DNA from: Bacteroidota bacterium
GTDB lineage: Bacteria; Bacteroidota; Bacteroidia; NORP154
DNA length: 64,000 nt
NCBI GenBank assembly: GCA_022572355.1
Contig: JACZWC010000017.1
Span: forward strand, 1-64,000
Direction of reading: 5' to 3'
Numbering within the stretch: position 1 is the stretch's first letter; every line of letters begins with the position of its first letter. The position numbers and the translations under genes are program-made. This document shows positions 35,639 to 46,200 of the stretch, piece by piece. Under the pieces are notes generated by a model that saw nothing but the letters and a program-made list of their open reading frames with translations, was not told the origin of the DNA and did not search any database.

Positions 35639-38506
35639 ATGAAAAGATATTCATTTATCCAAAGCAAAGAAAGAGAGAATAAACCCAGTCCTCAAGGAGT
35701 TCCAATTTCATTTCCTCTTTGCTATTTGACAAAAGCAATTACAATTCTAGTTCTATTCCTTGCAATTTCATTTTTATGCATTCCTGAAACCCGTGCATCA
35801 CATGCAGTGGGTATTGAATTAACTTATGAATGTTTAGGAGAAAATGTCTATGAGTTTACGGTGAACTTTTATAGGGATTGCTCTGGGATTGGTGCACCTA
35901 CAAGTTTCTATATAACTATTGCTTCCGCTTTCTGTAATTTCAATGCTACAGGCATAAACTTAGCTCAACAAGGACCTCCTATTGAGGTATCGCCATTATG
36001 CGCAGACGAGTTACCAAACAGTAGTTGCAATGGAGGCGTAGAGCAAGGTGTTGAACGGTACGTGTATAGATCAGAATTTACTTTGCCATATGAATGCCCG
36101 GACTGGGTATTCAGTATTAGCTATTGTTGTAGAAACCCCAGTATAGATAATCTGCTAAACGCTTCTGGAGAAAATATCTATGTTGAAGCAGTTTTAGATA
36201 ATTCAAATATTAGCTGTAATTCTTCTCCTGTTTTCAATACACCGCCTATCTCGTATATCTGTGAGGGAAGCTTATTTATATACAGCCAAAACGCCTTTGA
36301 CAAAGATGGAGATTCCCTGGTGTACACGCTAATCAATCCCCTAGGTGCTTCAGGCGCACCTATTTCGTTTAATTTTGGCTATAGTGCTACTTATCCTGTA
36401 TTTACAACGTCTGGATCAGTTCTGTTCAACCCAATAACGGGTCAAATGAGCATGACTCCCAATGGATTACAAGTTTGTGTTATAGCTTTATTGATTCAGG
36501 AATACAGAAATGGCGTTTTGATAGGAAAAACAATGAGAGATATTCAAATAAATGTTAACTCATGTTCAAACGCACAGCCAGTTCTGAACGATCCAGGTTT
36601 GATTAATCTTAACGGTGGTACTCTGGTAGATTCTAATAGTATTGAAGTATGTGTTGGCTCTTCTCTATCCTTTGATATTGTAGCTTCTGATAATGACACT
36701 GGGAATCCTGGGTTTCCCCCGATTATTTATTTTTCTGAGGATTTTGAAATTGTAACAATTCCTGCACTGCCGGCAGGTTGGAGTGTAAATGGCAACACAG
36801 GAAGTGATTTATTTATGAGTGGTAATAGCACTTCCGCAAGTAGCAGTGGCTTTAATGTAATGCCACATACGCAATTTGCGTATTCAAATGATGATAATTG
36901 TAATTGTGACAAAGCTGCAGATTATTTAGAAATGCCCAGTTTAGACTTTAGTGGTCTTACAGGATTGGTATTGAAATTTGAAGCATTTAATGCTCTTCAA
37001 CAATTTGGTGATATTTCCTTTATTGATGTAAGTATAGATGGGGGTGTAGTATGGAATCAAATCTATTCCATTCCTCCAATTCCGAGTAATACTTGGCAAA
37101 CTTTGACGATTTCCTTAAGTGCTTATGACAATCAACCAGATGTACGCATTAGATTTCATTATGATGATCAGGGGACTTGGGGAGGTGGCTTTGCTGTTGA
37201 TAATATTTCGGTGGAAAAACCGGAGGTTTTTGCTACGCAAAATGATGCGCTCACTTTAACATCTAATTTATCATCCTCAATGCCAGGTGCGCTTCTAGCT
37301 ACTTCTGGGCTTAATCCGGTATTAGGTAGCTTTTCATGGACACCGTCATTTTCTGACATCGGTGCACATAGCTTCACCGTTACGCTTCGAGACAATTCTT
37401 GTCCAATAATTGGAATTCGAAATTATGATTTCAATATTGTAGTTGGCGGATCGCTGGTTAGTATTATTAGTAATAGTTACATTGTAAATCCCGGTGATAC
37501 TACCCAATTGTTTGCGTGTTTAGGAGTCCCAATAAATGTAGGTACTGGCACTGCCATAACGAGCACAATTACGCCATACAAAGGATATTACGATGATGGG
37601 AGAATGCAAATATTATATAAAGGGGATGATCTCATCGCGGTTGGAGTTAGTGAAGGATATCTTTCGGCAATTGCCTTTAATATTGCTGATAAAAAGAGTA
37701 CCAATCCATACGATAATTTTATCATCAAAATGGGATCAACTAATTTTGATACGCTAACCAATTTTGTGTCTGGACTTACAACGGTGTATGGCCCAGTATC
37801 TTACACATCCGTTGCTAGCTGGAATACACACGTATTAGATATTCCTTATAAATGGGATGGCATTTCAAATATTTTGATCGAAATCTGCTTTGACAACTCC
37901 AATTTTTCTCTAAATGATGATATTTATTATAGAACCACTGCTTATAATTCAGTTGTCTATAAGTACACAGATAGTGAATCAGGGTGCACATTATTCAATC
38001 CGTATACGTCAACTGATCGTCCCAATATTCGTTTGTTTAATTGTTCAGATAGTCTATCATCGTTTACGTTTAACTGGACACCAGGGAATCTACTATCCGA
38101 TTCTACAATTGCTAATCCAATTGTCACAATTAACGAACCAGCCACTGTTTACCTGAGTTACTATAATAGCACATGTGGGGGAGCCGATTCTATTGTGATG
38201 GATACTGGTTTATATATAGGCACCGAGCCAATTAAATTCACTCCCGACTATTCAAATCCAGTAATAATCCCTAATCCAAATAACGGTAGTTTTATAATTG
38301 ATTTTGGAATTGAAAGTCCACTGATAAGAAATATCCATATTTATTCGGTTACCGGACAGCTGGTAGAAAACATTGATCTTTCGCAAGAATATAATTTAGG
38401 CCGCTTTTATAAAATAAATATGGAAAGGCAGTACTCTGGAATCTATTATTTCCACATAAATACGGAACGGCATTCCTTTAAGGGGAAGTTGTTATTCTAT
38501 AAGTAA
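35639..38506 (+). CDS. Large T9SS-secreted protein with jelly-roll (choice-of-anchor J / MAM-like) domain
   Basis: A 955-residue protein from the ATG at 35639. The signal segment is ITILVLFLAISFLCIPETRA. The N-terminal domain (HAVGIELTYECLGENVYEF, then paired cysteines) is common at the start of Bacteroidetes surface proteins. The middle domain (from about residue 360, YFSEDFEI ... PALPAGWSVNG ... FAVDNISVEKP) resembles the cleaved-adhesin/MAM jelly roll. A Cys-containing domain follows. The end, IPNPNNGSFIIDFG ... YSGIYYFHIN, is a type A T9SS sorting domain. The next gene starts 5 bases downstream, so the two are one operon. Adhesion is inferred. Confidence 0.8.
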   Translation: MKRYSFIQSKERENKPSPQGVPISFPLCYLTKAITILVLFLAISFLCIPETRASHAVGIELTYECLGENVYEFTVNFYRDCSGIGAPTSFYITIASAFCNFNATGINLAQQGPPIEVSPLCADELPNSSCNGGVEQGVERYVYRSEFTLPYECPDWVFSISYCCRNPSIDNLLNASGENIYVEAVLDNSNISCNSSPVFNTPPISYICEGSLFIYSQNAFDKDGDSLVYTLINPLGASGAPISFNFGYSATYPVFTTSGSVLFNPITGQMSMTPNGLQVCVIALLIQEYRNGVLIGKTMRDIQINVNSCSNAQPVLNDPGLINLNGGTLVDSNSIEVCVGSSLSFDIVASDNDTGNPGFPPIIYFSEDFEIVTIPALPAGWSVNGNTGSDLFMSGNSTSASSSGFNVMPHTQFAYSNDDNCNCDKAADYLEMPSLDFSGLTGLVLKFEAFNALQQFGDISFIDVSIDGGVVWNQIYSIPPIPSNTWQTLTISLSAYDNQPDVRIRFHYDDQGTWGGGFAVDNISVEKPEVFATQNDALTLTSNLSSSMPGALLATSGLNPVLGSFSWTPSFSDIGAHSFTVTLRDNSCPIIGIRNYDFNIVVGGSLVSIISNSYIVNPGDTTQLFACLGVPINVGTGTAITSTITPYKGYYDDGRMQILYKGDDLIAVGVSEGYLSAIAFNIADKKSTNPYDNFIIKMGSTNFDTLTNFVSGLTTVYGPVSYTSVASWNTHVLDIPYKWDGISNILIEICFDNSNFSLNDDIYYRTTAYNSVVYKYTDSESGCTLFNPYTSTDRPNIRLFNCSDSLSSFTFNWTPGNLLSDSTIANPIVTINEPATVYLSYYNSTCGGADSIVMDTGLYIGTEPIKFTPDYSNPVIIPNPNNGSFIIDFGIESPLIRNIHIYSVTGQLVENIDLSQEYNLGRFYKINMERQYSGIYYFHINTERHSFKGKLLFYK

Positions 38507-38511
38507 GATAA

Positions 38512-40839
38512 ATGGTGAAAAATTCCAATAAACTGATTCATATTGTAATCTTACTATTGGGGGTGATTTCTTCGAGTGAGCAAGTATTAGGACAATGTCC
38601 ATATGATAATAACTTTTATCTTGATATTACCCCTTCTTTATGCCCTGGAACCGCCTCGGCCTCGTGTGTTTATGGCGGGGATTATATAACAACTAACGTA
38701 GTTCAGGGGAATACTTATACCTGGTCCACTTGCGGTAATTCTGCCTTTGACACCGAACTAACTCTTTATCCTTCTGGTGGTGGACCTGTTTTAGCATATG
38801 ATGATGATGATTGTGGTGTGCAATCTTCTATAACGTGGACAGCAACATTAACCGGAACTGTTGATGTTTTGTTGGATCAATTCATTTGCAATAGCAATAC
38901 AACGTGCATGGACATAAATGTGAATTGTGAATTACCACCTTACATACCAAATGATTCCTGTATATCTGCTATATTCCTTTCTTTGGATAGTTTAATATTA
39001 GGAACGATAGAGAACTCTACTCAATCAATTCCAGCAATTCTCTGTAATGGGATTACAAGTTCCAGTGCCAATGATGCATGGTATAAATTTGTTGCTGATA
39101 CTACAGATTTGTTTGTCAAAGTATTTGGTACACCTGGGTTGGATGCTGTTATAGAGTTATTGGACAGTTGCGGGGGCAATACGCTGGCTTGTGCTGATTC
39201 CACCTTGGTAGGGGGGGTAGAGGTAATCTACGGAGCCGGTTTGACTGTGGGGAATACTTATTATATAAGAGTTTATCATAATGGTGGTATTCCTACAACT
39301 TCAACGTTTTATATCGTTGTTACTGGTTTTTTATCATTTGATCCGCCTGTAATATTCTATGGCGTATCAAAAGCTATTTTAGCTAGTAGTGATTCATGTT
39401 TTCCTTTAACGGTTTCCGGTGTCGGAATTATAAATGCATCATACGGATTAAAAACCGTATGTATTGAAGTTATACATAGCTATGACTACTTTCTTGAAAT
39501 AAGTTTAAAATCACCTGATGGTACTCTTATTGAACTTACGACGAATAACGGGGGTGGTGGGGATAATTATACAAATACTTGCTTTGGTATGTATGGAAGT
39601 TCTGACATCACTGATGGTATAGCACCATTTTCAGGGCTTTATATTCCTGAAGGTGACTTGGGAGGTGTAAACAACGGGCAAAATGCCGATGGAACCTGGG
39701 AGCTATGTATAATTAATGGTTCATCTAATGGCGGATTACTACAGAGTTGGAGTTTAGAATTTATCGCCAATCCTTCTCCATTCGTATTGGGAAATTATTG
39801 CACGGGCTCTATTTCACTTTCTCTGAACACAGTTATTACAGCAAGTGTTGATGATAAAGTCCAATCAATACCCCCCGAAGATTGTAAGGGTGTTGTGAGC
39901 ATTATCGCCAACGACGTGTGGTTTGATTTTAACGCTGATGCCAAAGACATTTTCATTGTTGTATATGGATCGATTGGGTTTGATGCTGTTGTTGAATTAT
40001 GGGATAGTTGTTATGGTACTCTTCTTAGCTGTGTTGATGATACGTACGAGGGAGGTACAGAGCAATTGCACGCAACTGATTTAATCCTTGGCAACACCTA
40101 TTTCGTAAGGGTGTACAATTTTGACAGCCTTTCAACTTCAACATTCGATATTTTCATTTATGAAGAAAGCCTTCCTCCAAATGATGATTGCGCCGGGGCG
40201 ATTTCTCTTATGGTTGAAAGTACTTGTGCTCCTGTTGATGGAATTGCAAACGGTACGCAATCTTTGTACGGTTGTGCAGGCAATGCAGCTGGGGATGTAT
40301 GGTATTCTTTTGTTGCTTCTAATCCGGCATTATATATTAATGTATCAGGGTATTCGAAATTTGATGCAGTGGTCGAACTATTGGATGGTTGTTCGGGGAA
40401 TTCTCTGTATTGTATGGATGAAACCTATAAAGGCGGGAGCGAAACAATTTATGCTTCGGGACTAACAGTTGGCAGTACTTATTTTATCAGGGTATATGAT
40501 TACGATACCATTACCTCACAAACTATAATGTTTAACATCTGTGTTTCTGAGAACCAAGTTATAGGAACACCTTCAGTGTACAACTCGATTGGTGAAAACC
40601 TGTTTGTCTACCCAAATCCTGCACAATCAGAGGTTACAATTAGGTTTAGCGACCGTCAAGATTATCTGGTATTGACATTATATGATCTTAAGGGGCAGGT
40701 TCTTTGGAACGAACCTGCGACTGGATTTTCAGGGTATAGCTATACGCTGGATATAAGTAATTATTCTTCCGGGATTTATTTTCTGCAAATAAAATCCAAC
40801 AACCTAATCCTTACCAAAAAACTTGTTTTAAATAAGTGA
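38512..40839 (+). CDS. T9SS-secreted protein with P-domain and repeated PPC-like domains
   Basis: A 775-residue protein with a signal peptide (LIHIVILLLGVISSSEQVLGQ). Repeated domains of about 130 residues start NDSCISAI or NDDCAGAI and contain (D/N)xWY(K/S)FVA, GxxxFDAVxELLDxC and G(N/S)TYFIRVY; they resemble bacterial pre-peptidase C-terminal domains. A proprotein-convertase P domain lies around residues 295-425 (HSYDYFLEISLKSPDG ... NADGTWELCIING). The C-terminus YPNPAQSEVTIRF ... SSGIYFLQIK is a type A T9SS domain. P and PPC domains usually flank proteases, but no protease domain is present, so it is probably an adhesin or scaffold. Confidence 0.82.
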   Translation: MVKNSNKLIHIVILLLGVISSSEQVLGQCPYDNNFYLDITPSLCPGTASASCVYGGDYITTNVVQGNTYTWSTCGNSAFDTELTLYPSGGGPVLAYDDDDCGVQSSITWTATLTGTVDVLLDQFICNSNTTCMDINVNCELPPYIPNDSCISAIFLSLDSLILGTIENSTQSIPAILCNGITSSSANDAWYKFVADTTDLFVKVFGTPGLDAVIELLDSCGGNTLACADSTLVGGVEVIYGAGLTVGNTYYIRVYHNGGIPTTSTFYIVVTGFLSFDPPVIFYGVSKAILASSDSCFPLTVSGVGIINASYGLKTVCIEVIHSYDYFLEISLKSPDGTLIELTTNNGGGGDNYTNTCFGMYGSSDITDGIAPFSGLYIPEGDLGGVNNGQNADGTWELCIINGSSNGGLLQSWSLEFIANPSPFVLGNYCTGSISLSLNTVITASVDDKVQSIPPEDCKGVVSIIANDVWFDFNADAKDIFIVVYGSIGFDAVVELWDSCYGTLLSCVDDTYEGGTEQLHATDLILGNTYFVRVYNFDSLSTSTFDIFIYEESLPPNDDCAGAISLMVESTCAPVDGIANGTQSLYGCAGNAAGDVWYSFVASNPALYINVSGYSKFDAVVELLDGCSGNSLYCMDETYKGGSETIYASGLTVGSTYFIRVYDYDTITSQTIMFNICVSENQVIGTPSVYNSIGENLFVYPNPAQSEVTIRFSDRQDYLVLTLYDLKGQVLWNEPATGFSGYSYTLDISNYSSGIYFLQIKSNNLILTKKLVLNK

Positions 40840-40905
40840 TCTCCCTGATTTGGGGCTCAAAAATGGTATAAGTAACGGTTGCTTCCTAACGTATGTTAAT
40901 GTGAG

Positions 40906-42120
40906 CTAATATGTAGAACCATCTGATTTGGTTCTGATATAGATGGTCTGGCCAACTGCTGAGTTTTCGTAACCTATTTTATACCCTATTAAAGTGAAAG
41001 TATTATCAGTGTTTTGCTTTACGTGAACACCCTCCATGCCATAGTTTTGCCCATAAATATTTTCCCACAACACATCACCGCTCATATTAGTTTTTACGAA
41101 ATACATGTTGACTTCTTTAGTATAGTCTGTTAGTATTCGTTTCGCTCCTAAAAAAACAATATTGCCATCAGAGGTTTCAGATGATGTGAAGCAATAATCT
41201 TGCTTTCCCGTACCAAACGTTTTAAACAGTTGTTGGGCGCCATTGTTATCTATTTGTATCATAAAATATTCATAATTACTAAGTGTGCTATTTTCTACAT
41301 CAGCATATCCGCTAATGGCAAAATTATTAGCACTGATTTCAATGACATTGTTTGCCAATGGATCGGTTAGGGTAATATTATAGACATTATCCCATTGTTT
41401 GTTAAAACTCGCATCGAGCTTTGCCGCAAAAATGCTTCGATTGAAGCCAGTAATTAAATAACCGTTATCACTTGTTTGTATAGCTTTCTTGATTAACCCT
41501 TCATCATTAATATCGTTAAATGGAAAGTCCAATATTCTTTTAAATGTAAGATTACCATTAGCATCGAGTTTAATAATAATGTATTTATTTAGTCCTGATT
41601 TTTCAGAAAAAGAGCTGATGAAAATATATTCGCCAAGAGATCTCTGCAATGTATTTGAAATATTAAAATCATATATGCCCAAAGGTTCATCCATGTTTTT
41701 AGATACACTAAAAGATCTTTTCCATATCAGATCTCCGATCGGATCAGTTCTAATAACATTTATAAAACCTTTGTAAGCATTTGTAGGCGAATAAAATTCC
41801 CAATTTATGTAGGTTAAAATATATCCGCCCTCCATTGTTTGAAAAACTTCTGCTATATTATTATATAGGTCCTCTGATAAATAATCAGTATAAATTTTCG
41901 ACCATTGCACCTTTCCGTTAACATCAAGTTTGACAATCCTGTCTACACAATTTAGAATATACCCTTCATCAGATGTGTTAGCAGCAGATACTACAGAAAA
42001 ATCGTAGGATTTAATCGAAACCGCTTTGTCTTCAGGAGTAACTTCTTCCTTTTTACAACTATGAAGAGCTACAATCAATAAAAGGAAATAAGATAAAAAA
42101 GAGAATAGGTTGCGTTTCAT
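40906..42120 (-). CDS. Propeller-type lipoprotein of nSTAND operon 1
   Basis: A 404-residue protein with a lipoprotein signal (LLLIVALHSCKKEE; the lipobox Cys is about residue 22) and then about seven blade-like repeats with the (D/G)-x-GY(I/L)(I/L)T centre and VQWSKIY or DVLWENIYG ends, as in the propeller proteins at 3810 and 16733. It should be anchored in the outer membrane or on the cell surface by its lipid. Its start overlaps the stop of the beta-barrel gene by 4 bases, so they are translationally coupled. It is the last gene of operon 1. I infer a surface or periplasmic sensor or scaffold. Confidence 0.78.
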   Translation of the reverse strand: MKRNLFSFLSYFLLLIVALHSCKKEEVTPEDKAVSIKSYDFSVVSAANTSDEGYILNCVDRIVKLDVNGKVQWSKIYTDYLSEDLYNNIAEVFQTMEGGYILTYINWEFYSPTNAYKGFINVIRTDPIGDLIWKRSFSVSKNMDEPLGIYDFNISNTLQRSLGEYIFISSFSEKSGLNKYIIIKLDANGNLTFKRILDFPFNDINDEGLIKKAIQTSDNGYLITGFNRSIFAAKLDASFNKQWDNVYNITLTDPLANNVIEISANNFAISGYADVENSTLSNYEYFMIQIDNNGAQQLFKTFGTGKQDYCFTSSETSDGNIVFLGAKRILTDYTKEVNMYFVKTNMSGDVLWENIYGQNYGMEGVHVKQNTDNTFTLIGYKIGYENSAVGQTIYIRTKSDGSTY

Positions 42121-43187
42121 TTGTCTTTTAACTTTTTGACAACATAGTTAAATACATAATGCACAGAGAATGATAAATCTAGCTTATTAATTTTAACATC
42201 GTTGTCAACGTAATAATAGTTATAGATTAATTCTGAATTATGATATTTGTTTTTTACACTCATAATATTATTGATCCCAATGGAATACCGCACATCTGTG
42301 CTGAATATGAAGTTCTTTATTTTATGGCTCAGGCCCAATCCAAAAAGTACTCCATAGTTATTCAAGGTTCTTTCATCAACTCTGTCAATTTTTGTTGAGG
42401 AAATATCATTTCTATCCGTTTCATTGGTTAAATAATCATAGGAATGATACGTAAGCTCTACATCTGCAAAGGCACTCTGTAGCCGTGTAAAATAAAGCCC
42501 TGTCAGCAGGAAGGGTTTATAATTCAGCTTCTTAATCTCAAAGTATTTTTTAAGATAAAGAGGAAATTCAAAATAAGATATTTTTTCAGTGTAATCTAAA
42601 TTCCAACTATCAACTCCCGTAATACTTCTTTTGTATTTATAACTGATATAGCCTGCTTCAGAAGACAAAGAAAGGTTGTTGATAAAAGAAAATTCCACGG
42701 ATATTTCAAATTGGCCTTCTACTCTCCAATTATAGGGTGCATTGTAATCTACTCCATCCAAGATGGAATACTTTTTAGTAACCTTGTATTGAGGTATACC
42801 TATCCCGAATCGGACACCGATACTCAGTAATGGCCTCACTCTAAACTTATTAAAATATGCGACAAAATCCTGCTGTACCAATCCTTCCCTTAATTTAAAA
42901 TTTGGGTTATTCTTAAGAAGTTTCACAATCCCTTTATTGACTTCGTCAATATTGTCTTCCTCCAGGTATGCCCTTATTAATACTATCAACGCCTCTTCTT
43001 TCTCCTGAGATGAATAATTACAATCTTTTAATGCATTTTCCAAGATATTAATACAATCGTCATAATTGCCGCTTTCAAAGACCAATTCAGCATCTCTTAT
43101 CATTGTTTGACAATTGTCTTGTGATTGACTATTCAACACAACACAAAATAACATCGTCAATAATAAAAACGCCCGAGATAAAATCAT
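42117..43187 (-). CDS. Outer-membrane beta-barrel protein with N-terminal TPR-like region
   Basis: A 356-residue protein with a signal peptide (FLLLTMLFCVVLNSQSQ). About 90 helical TPR-like residues follow (DAELVFESGNYDDCINIL ... LIRAYLEEDNIDEV). From about residue 115 on, alternating strands typical of a PorT/OMP_b-brl family barrel are seen (LLSIGVRFGIGIPQY, EISVEFSFINNLSLSSEAGY, LDLSFSVHYVFNYV). It should sit in the outer membrane with the helical part in the periplasm. It lies 51 bases downstream of the nSTAND-WD40 gene and is coupled to the lipoprotein gene. Its function in that operon is inferred from context only. Confidence 0.72.
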   Translation of the reverse strand: MILSRAFLLLTMLFCVVLNSQSQDNCQTMIRDAELVFESGNYDDCINILENALKDCNYSSQEKEEALIVLIRAYLEEDNIDEVNKGIVKLLKNNPNFKLREGLVQQDFVAYFNKFRVRPLLSIGVRFGIGIPQYKVTKKYSILDGVDYNAPYNWRVEGQFEISVEFSFINNLSLSSEAGYISYKYKRSITGVDSWNLDYTEKISYFEFPLYLKKYFEIKKLNYKPFLLTGLYFTRLQSAFADVELTYHSYDYLTNETDRNDISSTKIDRVDERTLNNYGVLFGLGLSHKIKNFIFSTDVRYSIGINNIMSVKNKYHNSELIYNYYYVDNDVKINKLDLSFSVHYVFNYVVKKLKDK

Positions 43188-43238
43188 ATCAGAAGATAAG
43201 CAATACGTAAAGAAAGTGAATAGACTATTAACGTAAAT

Positions 43239-46200
43239 TTAAAATGTGTTTTCATATTCAACATTTTTCCCAATAAATCCTTCCCATTCTTCTTGAGTTA
43301 GATTTCTATTTACCAAACTACCAATTTTTTCTACAATTATTATCGGTTCAGTTTCCCAGAACCTGATCGAATTATCTGCACATCCCACAAATAACTTATT
43401 GTCATTGCCAAAGTTCATGCATCTCACTTTTGTTTTGTGATCTTTTAATACAATGGGCTTACTTTCTAAATAATCTATCAAATAGATTTTGATGATATTA
43501 TCCGAACCGACAACTGCCATTAGTTTGCCATCATTACTGATATCAATGAATTCAATTCTGGTGGTATGACTGTTTAACTGTTCATATTCAAATGTCTCCG
43601 ATTTCAAATCAAATATCCTGACTTTGCCATCCGAGAACCCAACAATTAATTTTTCTTGAAAATTATTTATCATCATTGATAAGGGCTTTGTGGAAACGGA
43701 AGCATATACGGTGATAGCTTCTAACGAACTTATGCTATATCGTAGAATGTCTCCTTTTTCCAAGGCTACGAAAACAAATTTTCCGTTAGCTGAATAGATC
43801 ATAGATCTAACTGCCCCAGGGCTTTCTATTCTTCTGGTTTCAGTTGGCGGGTCTGAGCTATGATCCCAAAATATTATCACGCTGTCCTTTCCGGCAGTAG
43901 CGATGCTATTTCCATCAGTGTTAAATGCTACTGCGCGGATATATGCTGAATGGGCTTTTATTTCCTTAAATTTTGTATTATCCTTCCCACTGCCCCATAA
44001 GCATATTGCATTGTTATCATGTCCTGTTACAAGCATAGTGCCATCAGGTTTATAATACAATGAACTAATAGAGCTTTGGTAATTTGAATTGAACGTTGTA
44101 GAATTAATAATCGTTAAGTTATCGACATTCCATTCATTTAATATTCCATCCTTCCCAACAGAAAACAAAGAGGGGGTATCGCCTGGAAAAACAATGGATC
44201 TGGGTTCCGCTTTGGAACCCGTTAATGTATTGGGGTTTTTGGAATGTAATGCAACATAAGATGATCTTAGCGCTTCATATATTGCCGGGTCATTTAATTT
44301 ACCTCCATTGGCAACATTGAAGTTATATGCCTGAACCGCTAATAGGGCAATGAGTTGTTTGTTTTCGTCCAGAATAGTAGATTTCAAGGCCAGACTTTGA
44401 GCCAATGTCAATAGCGACAATTTCCGTGCACGATTTTCCGCCAATTCTGCTCTTTCTTTCTCAACTTCGGCAACTTTTCTTTGTTTTTCTGCTTTTTCAG
44501 CCTCACGCTTCGCATTTTCTTCTTGCTCTTTAGCTCTTAAAGACGCAATTTCTGCAAGTTGTTTTGCATTCAAGGCTAAAAGTTTGGCCTTTTCGGCTTC
44601 CTTTTGAGCTTTCAAAGCTTTTTTTTCACTGTCTTGCGAAATTATTTTTGCTTTATTGGCAGTATTTTTCGCAAGAATTGCTTTTCTGTTTGCCAGCAAT
44701 GCTTCCTCTTTCTGAAGTTCGGCGATTCGCGTTTGATCCAAAGCATAAGTTCTTTCATTGTACGCCCAAAATGAAAATCCTGATAGTAATATAATTAATG
44801 CCGTTGCAGCAGCAATTGTAAATTGTCGAATTCTTCGTTTTGCGCGTCTGGCTTTACTGATTTCCCATTTACTTTTCTCAATAAATGCTGAGGCACTTTT
44901 GAGTATCTCGTCGGCATCCTTTAACTTGTCTTCATCAGGTATATCCCTTTCATCATATCTTGCAAGCCAGTAATTATTGGGTTTAACTTCATCGTACCAA
45001 TTATCAAAAAATGTCAGTGGTCCTATGGATAATAGATAATCAACGGAATTTTCACTATCAATCCATCTTTGCAGTTGTTTTTTAAAGTCGAGGAACTGAA
45101 TCCAATTATCATATTCTTCGTCCGCCCAGTCCTTCAGCCGATTCCAATTTCGAATAAGGGACTCATGTGTTATATCCAGAACAGTTTCAGGGGACAAGTC
45201 ACTTGATGCAGCGTCTTCTGAGATAAAGGGACTAATTAAGGTGTTGCCTTGTTCTCTAAATATATTCAAATGCCATTGAACAATTTTCAGTTCAATGTTG
45301 GGTAGGTTTACAATATTGGTAATTTCCTGCAATGTCATACGATTGCGAACAGTTTTCCCTTCGTCGATCTTTGTCAGGCATTGGAATACTTTTTTAATAA
45401 TGAGTTTTGAATCATTTTCTGAGATAGTTTGCTCAATTCCATTGGCTCTACCATTATTGATGAAATACTCATGTGATGTTTCATATAGCCCATTGGCATG
45501 TGTGGCTAACACCTTATCTAACCCATGGTGATCAAAATATTTCTTTCTATACTCTGGCAATTCTGCAAACCACGTTTTAAATTTTTCCTGTTCATCTTTC
45601 GGCAGGTACCTTACCGGAATACCGCTTAGTTGGGCAAGATGAATTAAATCCATTTCGCTTTTACCGCGATCAGCCGTTTCCCATAACTTATTTAAAGCAT
45701 GCTGTAAAACAGGTAATTGATCAAACCCCTCCCTCAATTCGTTGATTAATATTTCAACCAGTCTTTGTGATATGCGATTTCCACTTAACAAGGCAGGCTC
45801 TTTAACTACCTGATACATTTCTTTTCTCTTCAGCCTCGGAACAAAGAACTGGCTAAAGCCAATATATTCCGGCAGGCCAGGGAATGAGGCACACTGACCA
45901 ATATAATCAGAACGCATGGTGCAAATGATGTAAATAGGTAAGTCCTCTTTCAGCGCTATTTTTGCAGTTTCAAGTATTGTGTTCACCACAATTTGAGATT
46001 GCTTAGATGGCTTTCCGTTGCTGTAGTTTTCTGGGTTCGTATAGAATTCTTCAAACTGATCGACCAAAATCAATAAATTAGCGCCCTTTTTCTTTAGTGT
46101 TTTTCGGGCTTCCTCATCTGCTTTTTCCCACTCTTTTCTTTCGTAGTCAATATGATAATCTGTTGATTTATATATATCAGCAAGCGCTGAGAAGCCATAT

